DNA of 64,000 nucleotides from Tipula vernalis (GCA_958295665.1 OY282560.1:93534311-93598310), one strand, 5' to 3'; shown: positions 42,851 through 54,810, counted from the first letter of the stretch. Translations and numbers: made by a program. Notes: generated from the sequence alone by a model not told the origin.

Positions 42851-44227
42851 TGTAACAATTTCTGAATTGTTAAAAGTTTTAGCTTGGGTATTTGAGTTTT
42901 TTTTATTGGATTCAATTTTGAGTGGTTTAAATTGGCGGGGTCGTACTATACTATCTTGAGTGTAATTGTTCATTCCAGTTAGACAGTTGATTTTTTTTTT
43001 TGTTTGTGTTTAAACAATTTGCTCTCTCCAATATATCTTCCCGTTGGATGAATATTTTTTTTAACGGGATGAATATATTGAAATGATAATGAGAAGAAAG
43101 AAAAGGGAACAAGAATTCAATTAACTTTTGGTCGGTGATACGAAAAGACACTAAAGATAAATGGATAAACCTTATTATTGTCCAATTAAAATCTAAATAA
43201 AACAAAATAAAAAAATTCAGTGAAAACGATTGTAGTTTTTACCTTAGTTTTGGTGTGTGATAAAAAGTACCTTGATCAAACTGAATGATGATGCAGGTAT
43301 AAATGGATTATAGTTAATTAATTGCTAATGTGAACATTATTGTGATTGAAATTGAAAGAAACAATAAGTAAATTTAAAAAAAAAATAAAAAATAACGTGA
43401 AAATAAAATTGATATCATGCCATCCATCTGTTTTTTTTATGGCTGATCAGTGATGAACTGAAAATTAATAATATTGTTAAAATTGTTAAAAATTAAAATA
43501 CGAAATTAATTAAATTTGATAAAAAGCATAAAGTTATAAATTAATAAAATACTGGTTACATAAATAAAAATTAATAAATAAAAGTAAATAATTTCTAAAT
43601 TTCTGTAATGTTCAAAAAAATGAAATAAAATTTATAAAATTTAAAAATTATCAAAGAAAAACCTTTGAATTTTTAATTAAAATCACAATACCTATATATA
43701 CCTAACAACAATACAGCAACAAATAAATAAGAAGAAAAAAAAATAAACAGTGAAACTCTCGATGTCCGGTGTATTTTCTCCGGTAAACAAATTCTCGTGG
43801 ATATATTGGATGCAGTGTTATATTGTTCATACGGTGCGGGCAAAACAAGCAATGGTAGATGACATCATATACTGAAGTGGAATTGGTTACGATTTTTTTT
43901 TTTTTTATTGTAATTATTGTAACAGTTCATCCAGTCAGACCAAAAATCGTAAGTTTTCTTTTATATTTGTATATTGATTTTTTTTTATTTCACATCACAT
44001 GGAGGCATTCTAGTATGTCTCTAAATTAAAAGAACCACTATGGATAACCGGATCAAGCTTAGGGGAGACAAATTTTTATTATTATTATTATTTCAAACAC
44101 GAGCAGGGACTAATTGTGATCTACCCACGACCAATTTAAACCTCTTCACGACTGAGCGAGCATAGGTCACAAACCCCTGAAAATGACGTAGTGGTTGATC
44201 GCCTGATAAAGGCGGCCAATTGTTACA
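42851..44227. repeat. 1,377-bp solo-LTR-like insertion
   Basis: It begins TGTAACAATT and ends AATTGTTACA, the TG...CA pattern of an LTR, and is flanked on both sides by AGGT (42847-42850 and 44228-44231). Removing it restores the host element's reading. It contains no ORF, is AT-rich, and has a TATAAA at 43298 and AATAAA words, as an LTR promoter and polyadenylation region would. A DNA element with 10-bp inverted ends is the alternative. It does not match any other LTR in this window. Confidence 0.72.
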
Positions 44228-44231
44228 AGGT

Positions 44232-45524
44232 AAGAGATGGGGTTTGAAACCGGAGCTGGTACACTGGCTGTATGCTGCCGTAGTGAGACCTGTACTTATG
44301 TACGGAGTGGGCGTGTGGTGGCCAGCTCTGGACAACGTAACATACAGGAGTAGAATGGAAAGGGTGCAAAGAACGGCCTGCATGCTTATAAGCAGGGCGC
44401 ATAGGATGACACCTACTCGCGCTTTGAAAGTTATGTTCCACCTTTATCCAGTAGAGGTTTTTGGTAAGCAGAAGACAGCCGAGGTGGCTATGCGACTTAC
44501 GGCTGTCTCTCAGTGGAAGTGTCTGCAGGTGGGGAACTCGACGATAATTGGATCACTAAGGGATGAACTGGTGAATCTGGATTATGTTATACCAACCTTG
44601 GGCTTCGATAAAGGGTTCCGGACCGTCTGTCCTTCAAGGGAATCCTGGAGGGATAAATCAATACTGGAAAACGAGGCAGTGCAATTTTTCACGGACGGCT
44701 CTAAGCTAGATGGTAAGGTAGGAGCCGGAGTCTTCTGTGAGAAGCTTAATGTTAATATTTCTGTTCGTCTTTCAGACTACTGCAGCGTGTACCAAGCTGA
44801 AGTGGTGGCGATCGGGGAAGTCATGACATGGTTGAAGCATAATGTGGTATCATTAAGGGTTATCGCAATTTATGTGGACAGTCAGGCGACGGTCAGGTCA
44901 CTAGAGGCGGTTTGTCTGAGGTTATGGGTGGCGCTGGATTGCCGATCATCTCTTAATGAGATGAGCGAGTATTTCAGTATCCAGATAATCTGGGTCCCTG
45001 GTCACACGGACATCACGGGGAACTGCAGAGCGGACGAACTAGCTAGGTACGGTACGACTCTCCAGATGTAGACGGAAAGGGCAGGTCTGGGGAGGCCTAT
45101 AGCAGCGCACAAATTGGCGCTCAGTAGAAACGCAATCGCCTTGACAAATAAGAGATGGACCAACACTCTCACTTGAAGGGTAGCAAAACAGGTTTGGCCA
45201 AAACTGGACTTGCGGCGCTCCAAGGCACTGATGTTCCTCGGAAGGCGAGAGTTAGGATTGGTCTTAGGGATACTGACAGGACACTGCCGTTTTGGGGAAT
45301 ACGCGAGAAGGCTGGGTCTACAGACAAATGACTTTTGTAGAAGTTGCATGGACGAGGAGGAGGAAGAGACTACAGATCACTTCCTATGCTCGTATCCGGC
45401 ACTATCATACAGAAGACATAAATACTTGGGTGTGTACGGTGTGGACAGCCTTTCGGAACTCGCGAACTGTGGAGTACGAGATATTTTACGCTACATAAGT
45501 AGCACTGGATGGTTTCAGGGGTAA
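44232..45524 (+). pseudogene. RNase H and C-terminus of the LOA-like element
   Basis: Open from 44232 to 45071 (RWGLKPELVHWLYAAVVRPV, then RNase H AVQFFTDGSKLDGKVGAGVF, IYVDSQATVRSLEAV, IIWVPGHTDITGNCRADELA). After a stop at 45069 and another near 45175 the frame runs to 45524, with a CCHC-type finger: CRSCMDEEEEETTDHFLC fits Cys-X2-Cys...His-X4-Cys. That finger is usual at the end of such ORFs. RNase H acidic residues in FTDGS and VDSQ are present. Confidence 0.87.
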
Positions 45525-45586
45525 AGGGGAGATAAGATCCTGTCATATCACAATGGGCCACTATTGGCCTAGCGATAGCAGCCACT

Positions 45587-45603
45587 CTAACCTAACCTAA
45601 CCT
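45587..45603 (+). repeat. (TAACC)n tail of the LOA-like element
   Basis: CTAACCTAACCTAACCT closes the element after a 60-nt 3' UTR. The unit equals the common insect telomere repeat (TTAGG on the other strand), though here it marks a retrotransposon 3' end rather than a telomere. Confidence 0.8.
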
Positions 45604-45779
45604 CAACACTGCTCTGTTTTACGTTCCTTTTGGTAGTAAAATAATGGTTCAGTAATCATGAAAACGTTCGCGCTTTGGTTTTATGTGGACTTGCAAGTTT
45701 TGAGTTTTGGTGTTCGCTGAGTCAGAGAAAAATGGATTTTTTTTTCTGAGTTTCTACATATATCCCAAACGGATCGGCT

Positions 45780-47130
45780 TTTAAATTTATATTTACCGTA
45801 AGGAGGATCTCGGTGAATTTGGCTGGCCAGGTTATTGCCGACGTTTCGAACAAATTCTCGAGGCGAATGATGAGGAGAAAATACATATGAGCTTATAGCT
45901 CCCCAAAAGGTGAGTAAAGTGATGTATTATTAAACGTATCACTGACCATGTTTCTCCGACACCATGGGAAATTGCGGCCTCGTTTAAATTCTTTAAACGA
46001 GAGCAGATGCCTGAGGAAAAGGTCGAAAATTATATTGCCGAGCTCCGATGATTGGGAATGCAATTTTCAAACCGGAAGCCTTGAACGGATGCTCCGTGAT
46101 CGAATAGTGTGCGGTATCCACAATTCAGCCTTGCAACAACAATTTTTAGCTGAAAAGACTTTGGCCTTGGAGAAAGTTTGTGATAATGCCATTGCCGCCG
46201 AGGCTGCCATTCAGTATCACAAAGCAATCACCCACTCCCATCAACAGTCCGGTCAAGTAAAGATTGTTTAGTAATTACACCATCCATCTAGATCCACTCG
46301 TGCCCAGCCTACCAGGGTCATCCGCGTGCATCAGTTCAATCTGAAAGCTGCGGAGAGAATCACTTACGTTCAACTTGCAAATATCGAAGCAATACTTGTA
46401 ATTTCTGTGGACTTTCGGAAAACCAACGAAGTCTAAGAAAAGAAATTACAAACGAAGTACAAACTCTATCAACCAGGTATCCTTGTTCAGCTAAGACGAA
46501 TACGACAGTCGTTATCAATAAGGTGCCTTGCCATTTCGAAGTCGGCTTGAGCTCTCGACATACAATTATTTCTGAGGCAGTCGTTAGTATAGTCTGGAAA
46601 TCGCCACCGATTCTTCAGCTTAAATTGAAAGACTTACAACAGAATTCGATCCAGATTCTCGGTCGCAATGAGGTCGACATCGAACAGAACGGCCGATTCA
46701 TCAAAAAATGCCATTGTTTGTCACTACTGGAAACAAAACCAAAATCTTGGGTCTTGATTGGTTCGGACCATTGGGAATCTCCTCCATGGAGTGCATTTAA
46801 TTCGAACAACGAAATTTTCGTGCATATTGTAGAAATACCAATAGCTGAAGTAGGAGAATTTAGTGGTCGACCGGTTTTACTAAAATTGGATCCGACAGTC
46901 GTACCAATTCGACTACCACCTCGTCGAGTTCCTATCGCTCTCCGTAAACCAATCGAAGAGGAGCTGCAGAAGATGTTAAATCAGCGAATTTTAGATTTAG
47001 TGGAGTACACTGAGAAAGCGACACCTATCGTCCCTGTGATCAAATCTGATGGAACAGTACGGATTTGCTGAGATTATGAATCTACCGTAAATAAAGCGAT
47101 TTCGCCGCAGGCATTTCCAATTCCATCAGC
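45780..47130 (+). pseudogene. Gypsy-5 remnant (gag, protease, N-terminal RT)
   Basis: Gag traces: RFEQILEANDEEKIHM near 45845, then LERMLRDRIVCGIHNSALQQQ (46080) and a knuckle-like CGENHLRSTCKYRSNTC region (46340-46400). A protease-like stretch IISEAVVSIVWK is followed by LQLKLKDLQQNSIQILGRN (46567-46670). RT begins PVLLKLDPTVVPIRLPPRRV (46870-46930) and DGTVRIC, then a stop, then VNKAISPQAFPIPSATHLL (47085-47140). No LTRs. It resembles the Mag-like side of Ty3/Gypsy. Several stops and shifts. Confidence 0.75.
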
Positions 47131-47823
47131 TACCCATTTACTGTCTATGATGCTCTCTGCATCCACGATGCTGTCCACTAATGCTAAGGGTTTGGACCGC
47201 TCATCATGCTTCATTTTCTTAAACATATTGCATTCGTACAATATGTCCCCGTTCCATTTAATTGTGGCATATCTCATTTTGACAGCATTACTTGACGAGT
47301 AATGACTGTTGAATTTGCGACAAGGGAAATTGACTGAATTGAAATTGAATTGCGATGAATTGTAACATAAACTCGTACAACATTCACCGACTTGAAATTT
47401 ATTTTGATTAATAATTTAACTTAATTGAATATAGTACAACTGGGGTGAGTTGTAGATCAACATAAATTTAATACAAAATTGTTTGCGGCGTTACCTAACA
47501 CACTTTGTTGATTTCAAAGATTCACGTGTAATTGATTTTCTCCAACAGATATGACGAATTCCAAATACGATTTTAGATGCAAATTTCCATAATTTTATGG
47601 CAACAATAAACTGTGCGGACACGTGATGTTACATAATCTCACTTCGTTAATTCCGGGAATTAAATGTACATATATTGTAATTTCGGTTGCCAAGCTTTCG
47701 CTTTCCAATAACAGATAAAACTACAATAGAATTCAATTGTGTTTGAATGTATCCAGCAGATATAATAGATTGAATATAATAAATTATGCCCCTGGCTTAT
47801 GCCGTTCATAGAAAGGATAGATA
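47131..47823. other. Gene-free stretch
   Basis: The first 150 bp may still be rearranged Gypsy-5 sequence: a minus-strand frame 47277-47140 starting MRYATIKWNGDILYECNMF looks protein-like but is unassigned. The remainder is AT-rich without recognised features. Confidence 0.4.
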
Positions 47824-48745
47824 CGATTTTAACACCAGTCGGACTTGGATTACTTTAACACGTTTATCAACTACATCGACTCATCTGTTATGCCTCTAAT
47901 TCGTCGTAGCGACCAACTTATCATTGTGGGTGACTTTAATTTACCTGGTATATCTTGGGACGATGTGGACGGCGTATTTTCTTCATCTTCTACTGATGAC
48001 AAGGCATTATCTAACATCGATTACTTTGCTGGCATCTCAACTACGCAGCTCAATCATATTAGCAACAGTTGGGGGGAAATTCCTTGATCTGTTATTTGCT
48101 AATGATGTTATGCATGCTAATTGTACAAATCGCTATGTTTCTAATGATTTTTATTTTAATTTTAGAAAAGCAGACTTCACATTCTTGAATGAATTTTTCA
48201 GCATTTCTGATTGGGACTTCTTACAGCACGATGGAGATTTGAATTGTACGGTGTTAAGGTTCAATGATTTTCTCAGGTGTGGTATCGAAAAGCACGTTCC
48301 GCAAGTTGAAAAAATCAAATCGGCCTTCGAGAGTCATGGTATGCGTTGGTGTTTCTTGAGAAACGACTTTAGGAGCCTAAAGTGATTCTTTTACAAAAAC
48401 TATATATTGTGCGAATTGAGGAAGAGTTAACATCTAAACCTAGACATATGCAATCTATTTGCTAATTTTCCAGATTTCCCCAGCCTCGTACAATATAATG
48501 ATTTCAAATTTACCAAGGAAGAAGTTCGTGAGTGGAAAGGGCGCGGGTTATGATGGTTTTCGACAAATTCTGTTCAGGTGTTGTGCTGAGTGTTTAGCCC
48601 TTCCCTTTATCTCATATTTAATGAAAGCCTCCGTCGAGGTTTTTTCCCGATCCATGGAAAATTTCTTGTATTCATCCAATCTTCAATGCGGGTGGAAGAA
48701 GTGATGTAAGTAATTATTCTAATCTCCGTCTTACCCTAGCTGTTT
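47824..48745 (+). pseudogene. Jockey-like element fragment A: endonuclease to RT start
   Basis: YFNTFINYIDSSVMPLIRRS and IIVGDFNLPGISWDD belong to an APE-type endonuclease, with GDFN carrying a catalytic Asp and Asn. Then GKFLDLLFANDVMHANC, NDFRSLK, the RT lead-in KGAGYDGF and, in another frame, GGRSDVSNYSNLRL. Stops and shifts throughout. It breaks off in the middle of the RT fingers and is followed immediately by fragment B, which starts earlier in RT, so the two are separate copies. Confidence 0.78.
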
Positions 48746-48750
48746 GAATC

Positions 48751-50388
48751 TTGTTTCAATCGGTTTATAAAGATAATAGTAGGCTTATTGTTGATGACCC
48801 TATTGTCAGTAATTGTCAATTTAATATTCCTTATTTATCTATAACTGAAGATGATATATGTAATTCCCTTTTGGATTTTAATGATGGATGTGGGCCTGAC
48901 GGTATTCCCTCGTCAATACTTAAATGTTTTGCATCATATATTGCAACTCCGTTATGTTTGATTTTTAACCAATCGTTAGTTAACGGCTATTTTCCAACCG
49001 CTTGGAAAGTGTCACATATTGTTCCAATTTACAAAAAGGGGGACCGCTCTGATGTATCCAATTATCGTGGAATCTCAATTCTTTCATCGATCCCAAAACT
49101 TTTCGAGTTAATTGTGACAAAACATCTGTCATTTCATACAAAAGAAATTATCTCGGATTTTCAGCACGGTTTCGCCAGTGGAAAATCTACGACTACCAAT
49201 CTTTTACAATTTACTAAATTCGCCATTGAATCACTTGAGTCACAAGCCGCCCAGGTTGATGCGATTTACTTTGATTTTGCTAAAGCCTTTGATTCAATTG
49301 ACCATACAATCATTATAAAAAAGCTCTCAGAAATTGGTGTCGCCCCTAATTTTTTAAAATGGATTGGTTCTTATCTGGTGGGAAGAAGACAATTTGTTTT
49401 ATTGAATCAAGTCAAATCGGATTATATATATTGCCGTTCTGGGGTTCCGCAGGGATCACATTTGGGCCCAATCATTTTTCTTTTATTTGTGAATGACATT
49501 CCGAATATTTTCAAATTTTGTAACTGCTTATTGTTTGCAGACGATTTGAAGATTTTTAAACATATTCAATCTTTAAATGACGCAGAAGTATTTCAATCAG
49601 AAATTAATTCATTATCTCGTTGGTGCTCTACGAATAAATTGTTGATCAATATTAATAAATGCAACATCATGCCGTTCTATAGAACATCCAATCCGATTGT
49701 TTTCAATTATCAGTTGGAGGGTAATGAACTTTGTAGAGTAACTTCGATTGTTGACTTAGGTGTAGTCTTTGATCAAAAATTAACTTTTGCTTTACATCTA
49801 GACAAAATAATATTAAAAGCCAATTCTATGTTGGGTTTTATTTTTAGAATGACAAAAGAGTTTGTTGATATTTTTTCATGTGTTAGTTTATATACTTCTC
49901 TAGTTAGATCTCACCTGGAATATGCGGCGGTTGTTTGGTATCCTCACCATGAAGTACAGATTAAAAGATTGGAATCAATTCAGAAACGTTTTACCATTTA
50001 CATTTATAGAAAGCTTGGTTATCTTTCAGATCGTAATCAGCCTATGTGGCAGCAAGTGCGTAATCTTCCAGGGTATGAAAATCGGTGTCAAAGCCTTCGA
50101 ATTGATACTTTAGCGAAGCGTCGAAAAATTGCGTCAGCAATGTTTGTCGGGGATTCTTTGAACGGTCGTATAAGATGCCCTAATCTTATTTCTGCCTGGA
50201 ACATTTATGTGCCGGGTAGAAGTTTGCGGCAAAGGGAATTTCTATTTATCAAATTTCATAGAACTAATTATGGCTATAACGAACCGACGGCCTCTATGGC
50301 CAGAATTTTCAATGATTATTATCATTTGCTTCATTTTGAAAAATCGAGAAAATGCTTTCGGTACAAAATTCGTAGTTGCAATTTTTGA
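48751..50388 (+). CDS. Jockey-like element fragment B: RT ORF
   Basis: A 545-residue open frame (the first codon after the upstream stop region is TTG, not ATG, so the N-terminus is truncated). Order: FQSVYKDNSRLIVDD, CGPDGIPSSILKCF, SHIVPIYKKGDRSDVSNYRG, IYFDFAKAFDSIDH (first catalytic Asp), RSGVPQGSHLGPIIFLLFVN, and LLFADDLKIF (FADD catalytic box). Then the thumb/C-terminal region LVRSHLEYAAVVWYPHH follows. No RNase H, as in Jockey/CR1-type elements. It would perform target-primed reverse transcription in the nucleus. The (AAAT)n tail at 50509-50528 ends it. It is the best-preserved non-LTR frame here but lacks the endonuclease. Confidence 0.85.
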   Translation: MFQSVYKDNSRLIVDDPIVSNCQFNIPYLSITEDDICNSLLDFNDGCGPDGIPSSILKCFASYIATPLCLIFNQSLVNGYFPTAWKVSHIVPIYKKGDRSDVSNYRGISILSSIPKLFELIVTKHLSFHTKEIISDFQHGFASGKSTTTNLLQFTKFAIESLESQAAQVDAIYFDFAKAFDSIDHTIIIKKLSEIGVAPNFLKWIGSYLVGRRQFVLLNQVKSDYIYCRSGVPQGSHLGPIIFLLFVNDIPNIFKFCNCLLFADDLKIFKHIQSLNDAEVFQSEINSLSRWCSTNKLLININKCNIMPFYRTSNPIVFNYQLEGNELCRVTSIVDLGVVFDQKLTFALHLDKIILKANSMLGFIFRMTKEFVDIFSCVSLYTSLVRSHLEYAAVVWYPHHEVQIKRLESIQKRFTIYIYRKLGYLSDRNQPMWQQVRNLPGYENRCQSLRIDTLAKRRKIASAMFVGDSLNGRIRCPNLISAWNIYVPGRSLRQREFLFIKFHRTNYGYNEPTASMARIFNDYYHLLHFEKSRKCFRYKIRSCNF

Positions 50389-50619
50389 TTTTTGATTTTA
50401 TAATATTTTTGACATATATTCCGTATTGTACAAATTTTAAATATTATAATATACTATGTAGTTACTATTCATTAAGTTGTTTTTTTAAACTGTAGAATAG
50501 ATTTTTGTAAATAAATAAATAAATAAATCTATAGTTCATAAAATCTTGCACCTCTATACTAAGAATTTCATTTCCCCGGCATAACCCTGATAGGTCTACC
50601 GTAACTAACTTGATGGTTT

Positions 50620-51711
50620 AAATTCCAGACAGCCGCTGGATGTTGTTTATACAGATTTTGCCAAGGCTTTTGACGACCACTGATGATTGACCACTTTATT
50701 CTTATGCGCTCCTACCTCTCTGATCGTTGGCATTCCGTTAGGATCTTAGGTTCTTACTCTCAATTGTTTCTTGTGCCATCTGGCGTGCCTCAAGGTAGTC
50801 ACATTTGTTGATGTTGTTCAATGCTTGGAGTTTTTTAACTGCCTCCTCTTCGCAGACAACATGAAAATTTTTCCCGGGTTACTAGTTTGTCTGATTATGT
50901 AAAGTTGCAGGAGGACTTAAACAGATTTTGCAGTTGGTCAATTAACTTTCCTTTAATTAAGACGTTGACCGAGTCGAGTTTATATCCGATCTTTGTGTGA
51001 TTTTTGCATCCGACGCTGCATATACAAGGCGTGTTTCAAAGTCGTATATTACGTTGGGCTTTGTTAAACAAAACTGCAGCAATTTTAGTGACCCGATAAC
51101 TTTGATATCACTGTATGTCTCCTTTGTTCGGTCTATTTTGAAGTACGCATCTCCATTGGGCGCCATGGATCGATGTAATCTGTTGAAACTGCAACGTCTA
51201 GACTGTCGTCGGGGCGTAGCTTTCGCGCTGTTCGTAAGCGATATCATTAATTCCCGTATCGATTATTCCAAGTTAAGGCTCAAACACAATGATGCCCGTT
51301 CCGTTCCGTTAACTTTTTATCTGTTTCTTTTCAGATGTTTCACTTGCGCAAAAATTTAAAATGTTTTCATAATATGACATTCGCTTAATTCTCCTTCGTT
51401 CTTATTATTGAAGTTTCCGTCTTCCTTTAAAAAGTACAGAGTAAATTAGGTCGAAAAAATCAAGCAAAACAGAACCTAAAAATCTATGCTCCCGAATGTC
51501 GGATGCGCTAACGTGATGGGCTTTGGTGCCAACAAACTATTGTCTTTCGTAACCGATCCTGAGAACTGAAATTTACGATTTTCACTTGTCGAGAGATTTA
51601 TTCGAGAATGTTTTATTTACGTTTTTTTATAATTCTAATTAATTGTAGTTAGCCGTAATTATTTGTACCGATTGTAATCACTGTACATATCAAATAAATA
51701 TAAATAAATAT
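50620..51711 (+). pseudogene. Jockey-like element fragment C
   Basis: DVVYTDFAKAF-like RT codons near 50640, VPSGVPQGSHI near 50770 and an LLFADNMKIF-like box near 50845 lie in shifting frames. From 50997 one frame gives SYITLGFVKQNCSNFSDP and LYVSFVRSILKYASPLGA, the region after RT. An AAATAAATATAAATAAAT tail at 51692-51711 closes the copy. Related to but distinct from fragment B. Confidence 0.75.
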
Positions 51712-53458
51712 TTACAAAGTACAAAATCCCATCTCATGAAGAAATCTCATCAAACCGGAATCTATGTACAGATCGCAATTTAATAAAAGAAGGAAGATCA
51801 AATGGAGATTGACCCTATTGTTGTAAAATTGGGCATTAATAACGCCCCAGACTTGCAAAATCTGCTCTACGAATCGTTGCCAAAAATACATTTCGGTTAT
51901 AGAAATGGAAAATAGACAAAGCTGATGGATTGGAAGTAGGCGCTTCTAAGATTCCTTGTCATTATTCCAAAATAGGAAAATAGTCATCACCGATCTTTCA
52001 CTCAAGATTAGTGTCGTGTAATCTATGGATTTGTTGCTTTGGTTTGTAATTATCATCGTTAAACCTTCGAAAATCAGAAACCTTATGAAATTATCTAAAT
52101 TCTCGATTCAATAATCGTGAAATAATATATCAATCGCAACAAGAATAAAGTTAATCTAATGTCGAATAATCTCGAAAATAATTAGGAAAGTATCGAATAA
52201 TATCGTGCAGGTAGGTACACAGCATGCAACTCAAAAACAGTTCTCGAAATTCACGAAGGTGAAAGATCTGCAATTCAAACCCACATAAATTTCGAAAAAC
52301 TCTCAATTCGCGAATAATTTCAATTTTCTAGTACTACAAAATATAGATTAACAGAAAACTCTTTAAAGCCAAACCACGGTAAGTAAAATAGAGTATATCA
52401 CTCTGAGGCACAAAAACTTTTCATCGAAATCGGTTGACCGTTTCTTGAGTTTACCTTAGTTTACCGAAAATGCCCCTCCCTCCTTAATATACATTTATAT
52501 AATAACTAACATTTTATCGGTATGACCGAAATAAGGGTTTCCCTTGAGTTTTTTGATTTAGTGAATATAATTCGCTAAATCAGTACGTTCAAACTTGACA
52601 CCATCTGTGTTAAGTAGGAATTATATTTTTGTAGTTTGGTCGTAGCTACCTGATGACTAGACCAACTTTTTCAGTACGAAACCAAACTACCAACACTACC
52701 AGCTCAAAGAAAGTTCTCATTTTTTTGTTCAGGGTTATACACTTTGTATAACTATTGGGGTAAAGTAAATATATTTGTGTCTATAAAATAGTTCGTTAAA
52801 GAATTGCTTTCTTTCGTGTTAAATAGACAGTTACATACCTCTCAATGTACACCCATTTTTTTTTTGTATGAACATTTTCCTTCCGTTTCAAACCTCTTTA
52901 CATTTCATACTCTTTGTTTTAACTAATAGTTTAGTGTTCATTGACATAAAAATGTTTTTGTTCTAAGTTTATAACGTTGTTTAGAAGTTAGTAGAATACA
53001 TATTATATCTGTCAAAAGACAATAATTTATTTACATTTTAATTAAGTTCGAAAATATTTTTAAACAAAACACTTTTACAATATAATACGAGTATGAAGAC
53101 AATTAAAATACAAACAAAAGTGATACCGATCTACACATTTATAATTACATGAATATGTTGTCTATATTTGACCCAGTACACGATGGGCATTTATACAAAT
53201 GTAGGAAATAAAATATTTTGGGACAGAATAGCTACATATTCTATTGATTGAAATAAGAATTAGGTCGATTATTTTTTTGTTAATTTAATATGATGTACAT
53301 ACGAGTATATTGCGGGAGTGAGGGTTGTTTCAGGTTTGATGGATACATCAATAAAAGAAAATAATTTTTTTGTTTGAATTCGAATCGATAACCTTTCAGC
53401 ATCTGCTCATTCATGAATAATAATTTATATACAAAGAGTATAGAATTTTTTTTTTATT

Positions 53459-53523
<65 letters not shown>

Positions 53524-54389
53524 CAAAAGAATATTTTTCCGCTTCATTAGTGATATTTCAATAAATATGTAAGTATGTACATAAATGTTAAATGTGGGGT
53601 ACGATACGGAGCAATGATTATCTTATGTACTCGTACATTTAATATATGTATGTACATACTTAATAGACGATAAATTTGACACTTTGTTCAATCATTATGT
53701 GAGGCGCTTCAGACAATAACAAAAAAAATTAAGTTTATAATTTTTAAGAGTTGGAAAATCAGATATAGAAATTTTTCACTTTATAATTTATTTAATGTGA
53801 GAGTACTTTATGCTTTGTCGAATAATTACTTATTCAAATTAGAAGCTTTTCTATACAAATCATTAATCTCGTATAAGAGCTGTTTTGTTTCACATACAAA
53901 GAAATATGAATGAATTATATAAGTTTTGCTATTTTTCTATAGCTATTTAAAACTAAATATTCAATTCAGCTTAATTAAAAAATGTTGCCTAGACAAAATG
54001 GATTAATTGGTTGGCAAACCCGTTTTGAAGCGTATCCCAAAGTATTTGCTTTATTCAAGGTTTTGATATTTTATGTTCCTCAAATGATATTATTTCACGT
54101 CGTGGTTAAAGTTTAGAAATATCTTGATTTTTGTACTGTATCACTTTAATTTTTGAATGTTAATTAATTAATTCGTGTAATTTCTAATATGCAACCGGTC
54201 CTTAAACCATTTTAAATGTGTTTTACAAACTAACACGTAAAAGTATATTAGTATTTTCGAACAATCATTCAATGAAATCGACCGATAGACTATTTAATTT
54301 TAATTTATATGATTTTAAAATGTGCCGAAGATTGTAAGAGAATTTAATTCAGTTTCGAACTGATGAGATTTGCCGTTTTCACAGCTCAC
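51712..54389. other. 2.7-kb gene-free stretch
   Basis: AT-rich, with no reading frame of protein-like composition. Apart from the TG microsatellite (53462-53522) only fly-type words such as TACGAGTATATT (53300) and TATGTATGTACATAC (53645) stand out. Confidence 0.55.
53462..53522 (+). repeat. (TG)30 microsatellite
   Basis: About 30 uninterrupted TG units. Likely polymorphic in length. Confidence 0.98.
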
Positions 54390-54392
54390 TAA

Positions 54393-54601
54393 TGGTGGAT
54401 TCAGCGAGAAAAATTTGCTAACTCGTGATCATGAATTGTTAAGATTTCGTCATCTTTTTTACCCCCACTAATTTAGTTTTTACTTTGTTTTATTTTTGTA
54501 TGAGTAAAAAAGTAAAACAAAATTGGTGTGGGTAAAAAAGATGACGAAATTTCAACAATTCATGATCACGAGCTAGCAAATTTTTCCCGCTGAATCCACC
54601 A
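54393..54601. mobile_element. 209-bp palindromic MITE
   Basis: TGGTGGATTCAGCG at the left and its inverse CGCTGAATCCACCA at the right start arms of about 75 bp with few mismatches; the centre is also largely self-complementary. TAA lies on both sides (54390-54392 and 54602-54604), a 3-bp duplication as made by PIF/Harbinger-type transposases. Non-coding; the minus-strand frame at 54490-54672 is incidental. Confidence 0.85.
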
Positions 54602-54604
54602 TAA

Positions 54605-54810
54605 GACGTATAATATTTAATACTTAAAGTATGAGTGTAATTCTGTTTGTTTCTAATGTATTTCCATTTCACTTTTTTGGATCACTTACACTATACATGC
54701 ATAACCTTTTTGCTTTTTCATTTTAATCCGAAGGAAATTGTAATTCGAATTATGTAGGTGTGCAAGTTCGGTATATTTTGTGTTCGTTTATCTCGTAGAT
54801 GTATATAAAT
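54605..54810. other. Spacer between two MITEs
   Basis: Nothing recognised. A 71-codon minus-strand frame starting in the next element looks incidental. Confidence 0.4.

Larger units (their letters stand above)
41993..45603 (+). mobile_element. LOA-like non-LTR retrotransposon, 5'-truncated
   Basis: A second copy of the family seen at 1-189/10319-11412, here in plus orientation. It begins within RT after a GTTGTT run, continues through RT and RNase H, and ends with a (TAACC)n tail at 45587-45603. It is split by a 1,377-bp insertion at 42851-44227 with AGGT duplicated. Endonuclease and ORF1 are missing. Confidence 0.88.

Noticed and set aside
42951..43205. 84-codon minus-strand frame inside the solo-LTR-like insertion
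   Set aside because: AT-rich, no recognisable domain, and LTRs seldom code.
45587..45603. Interstitial telomere
   Set aside because: Only three units, placed exactly at the 3' end of a non-LTR element.
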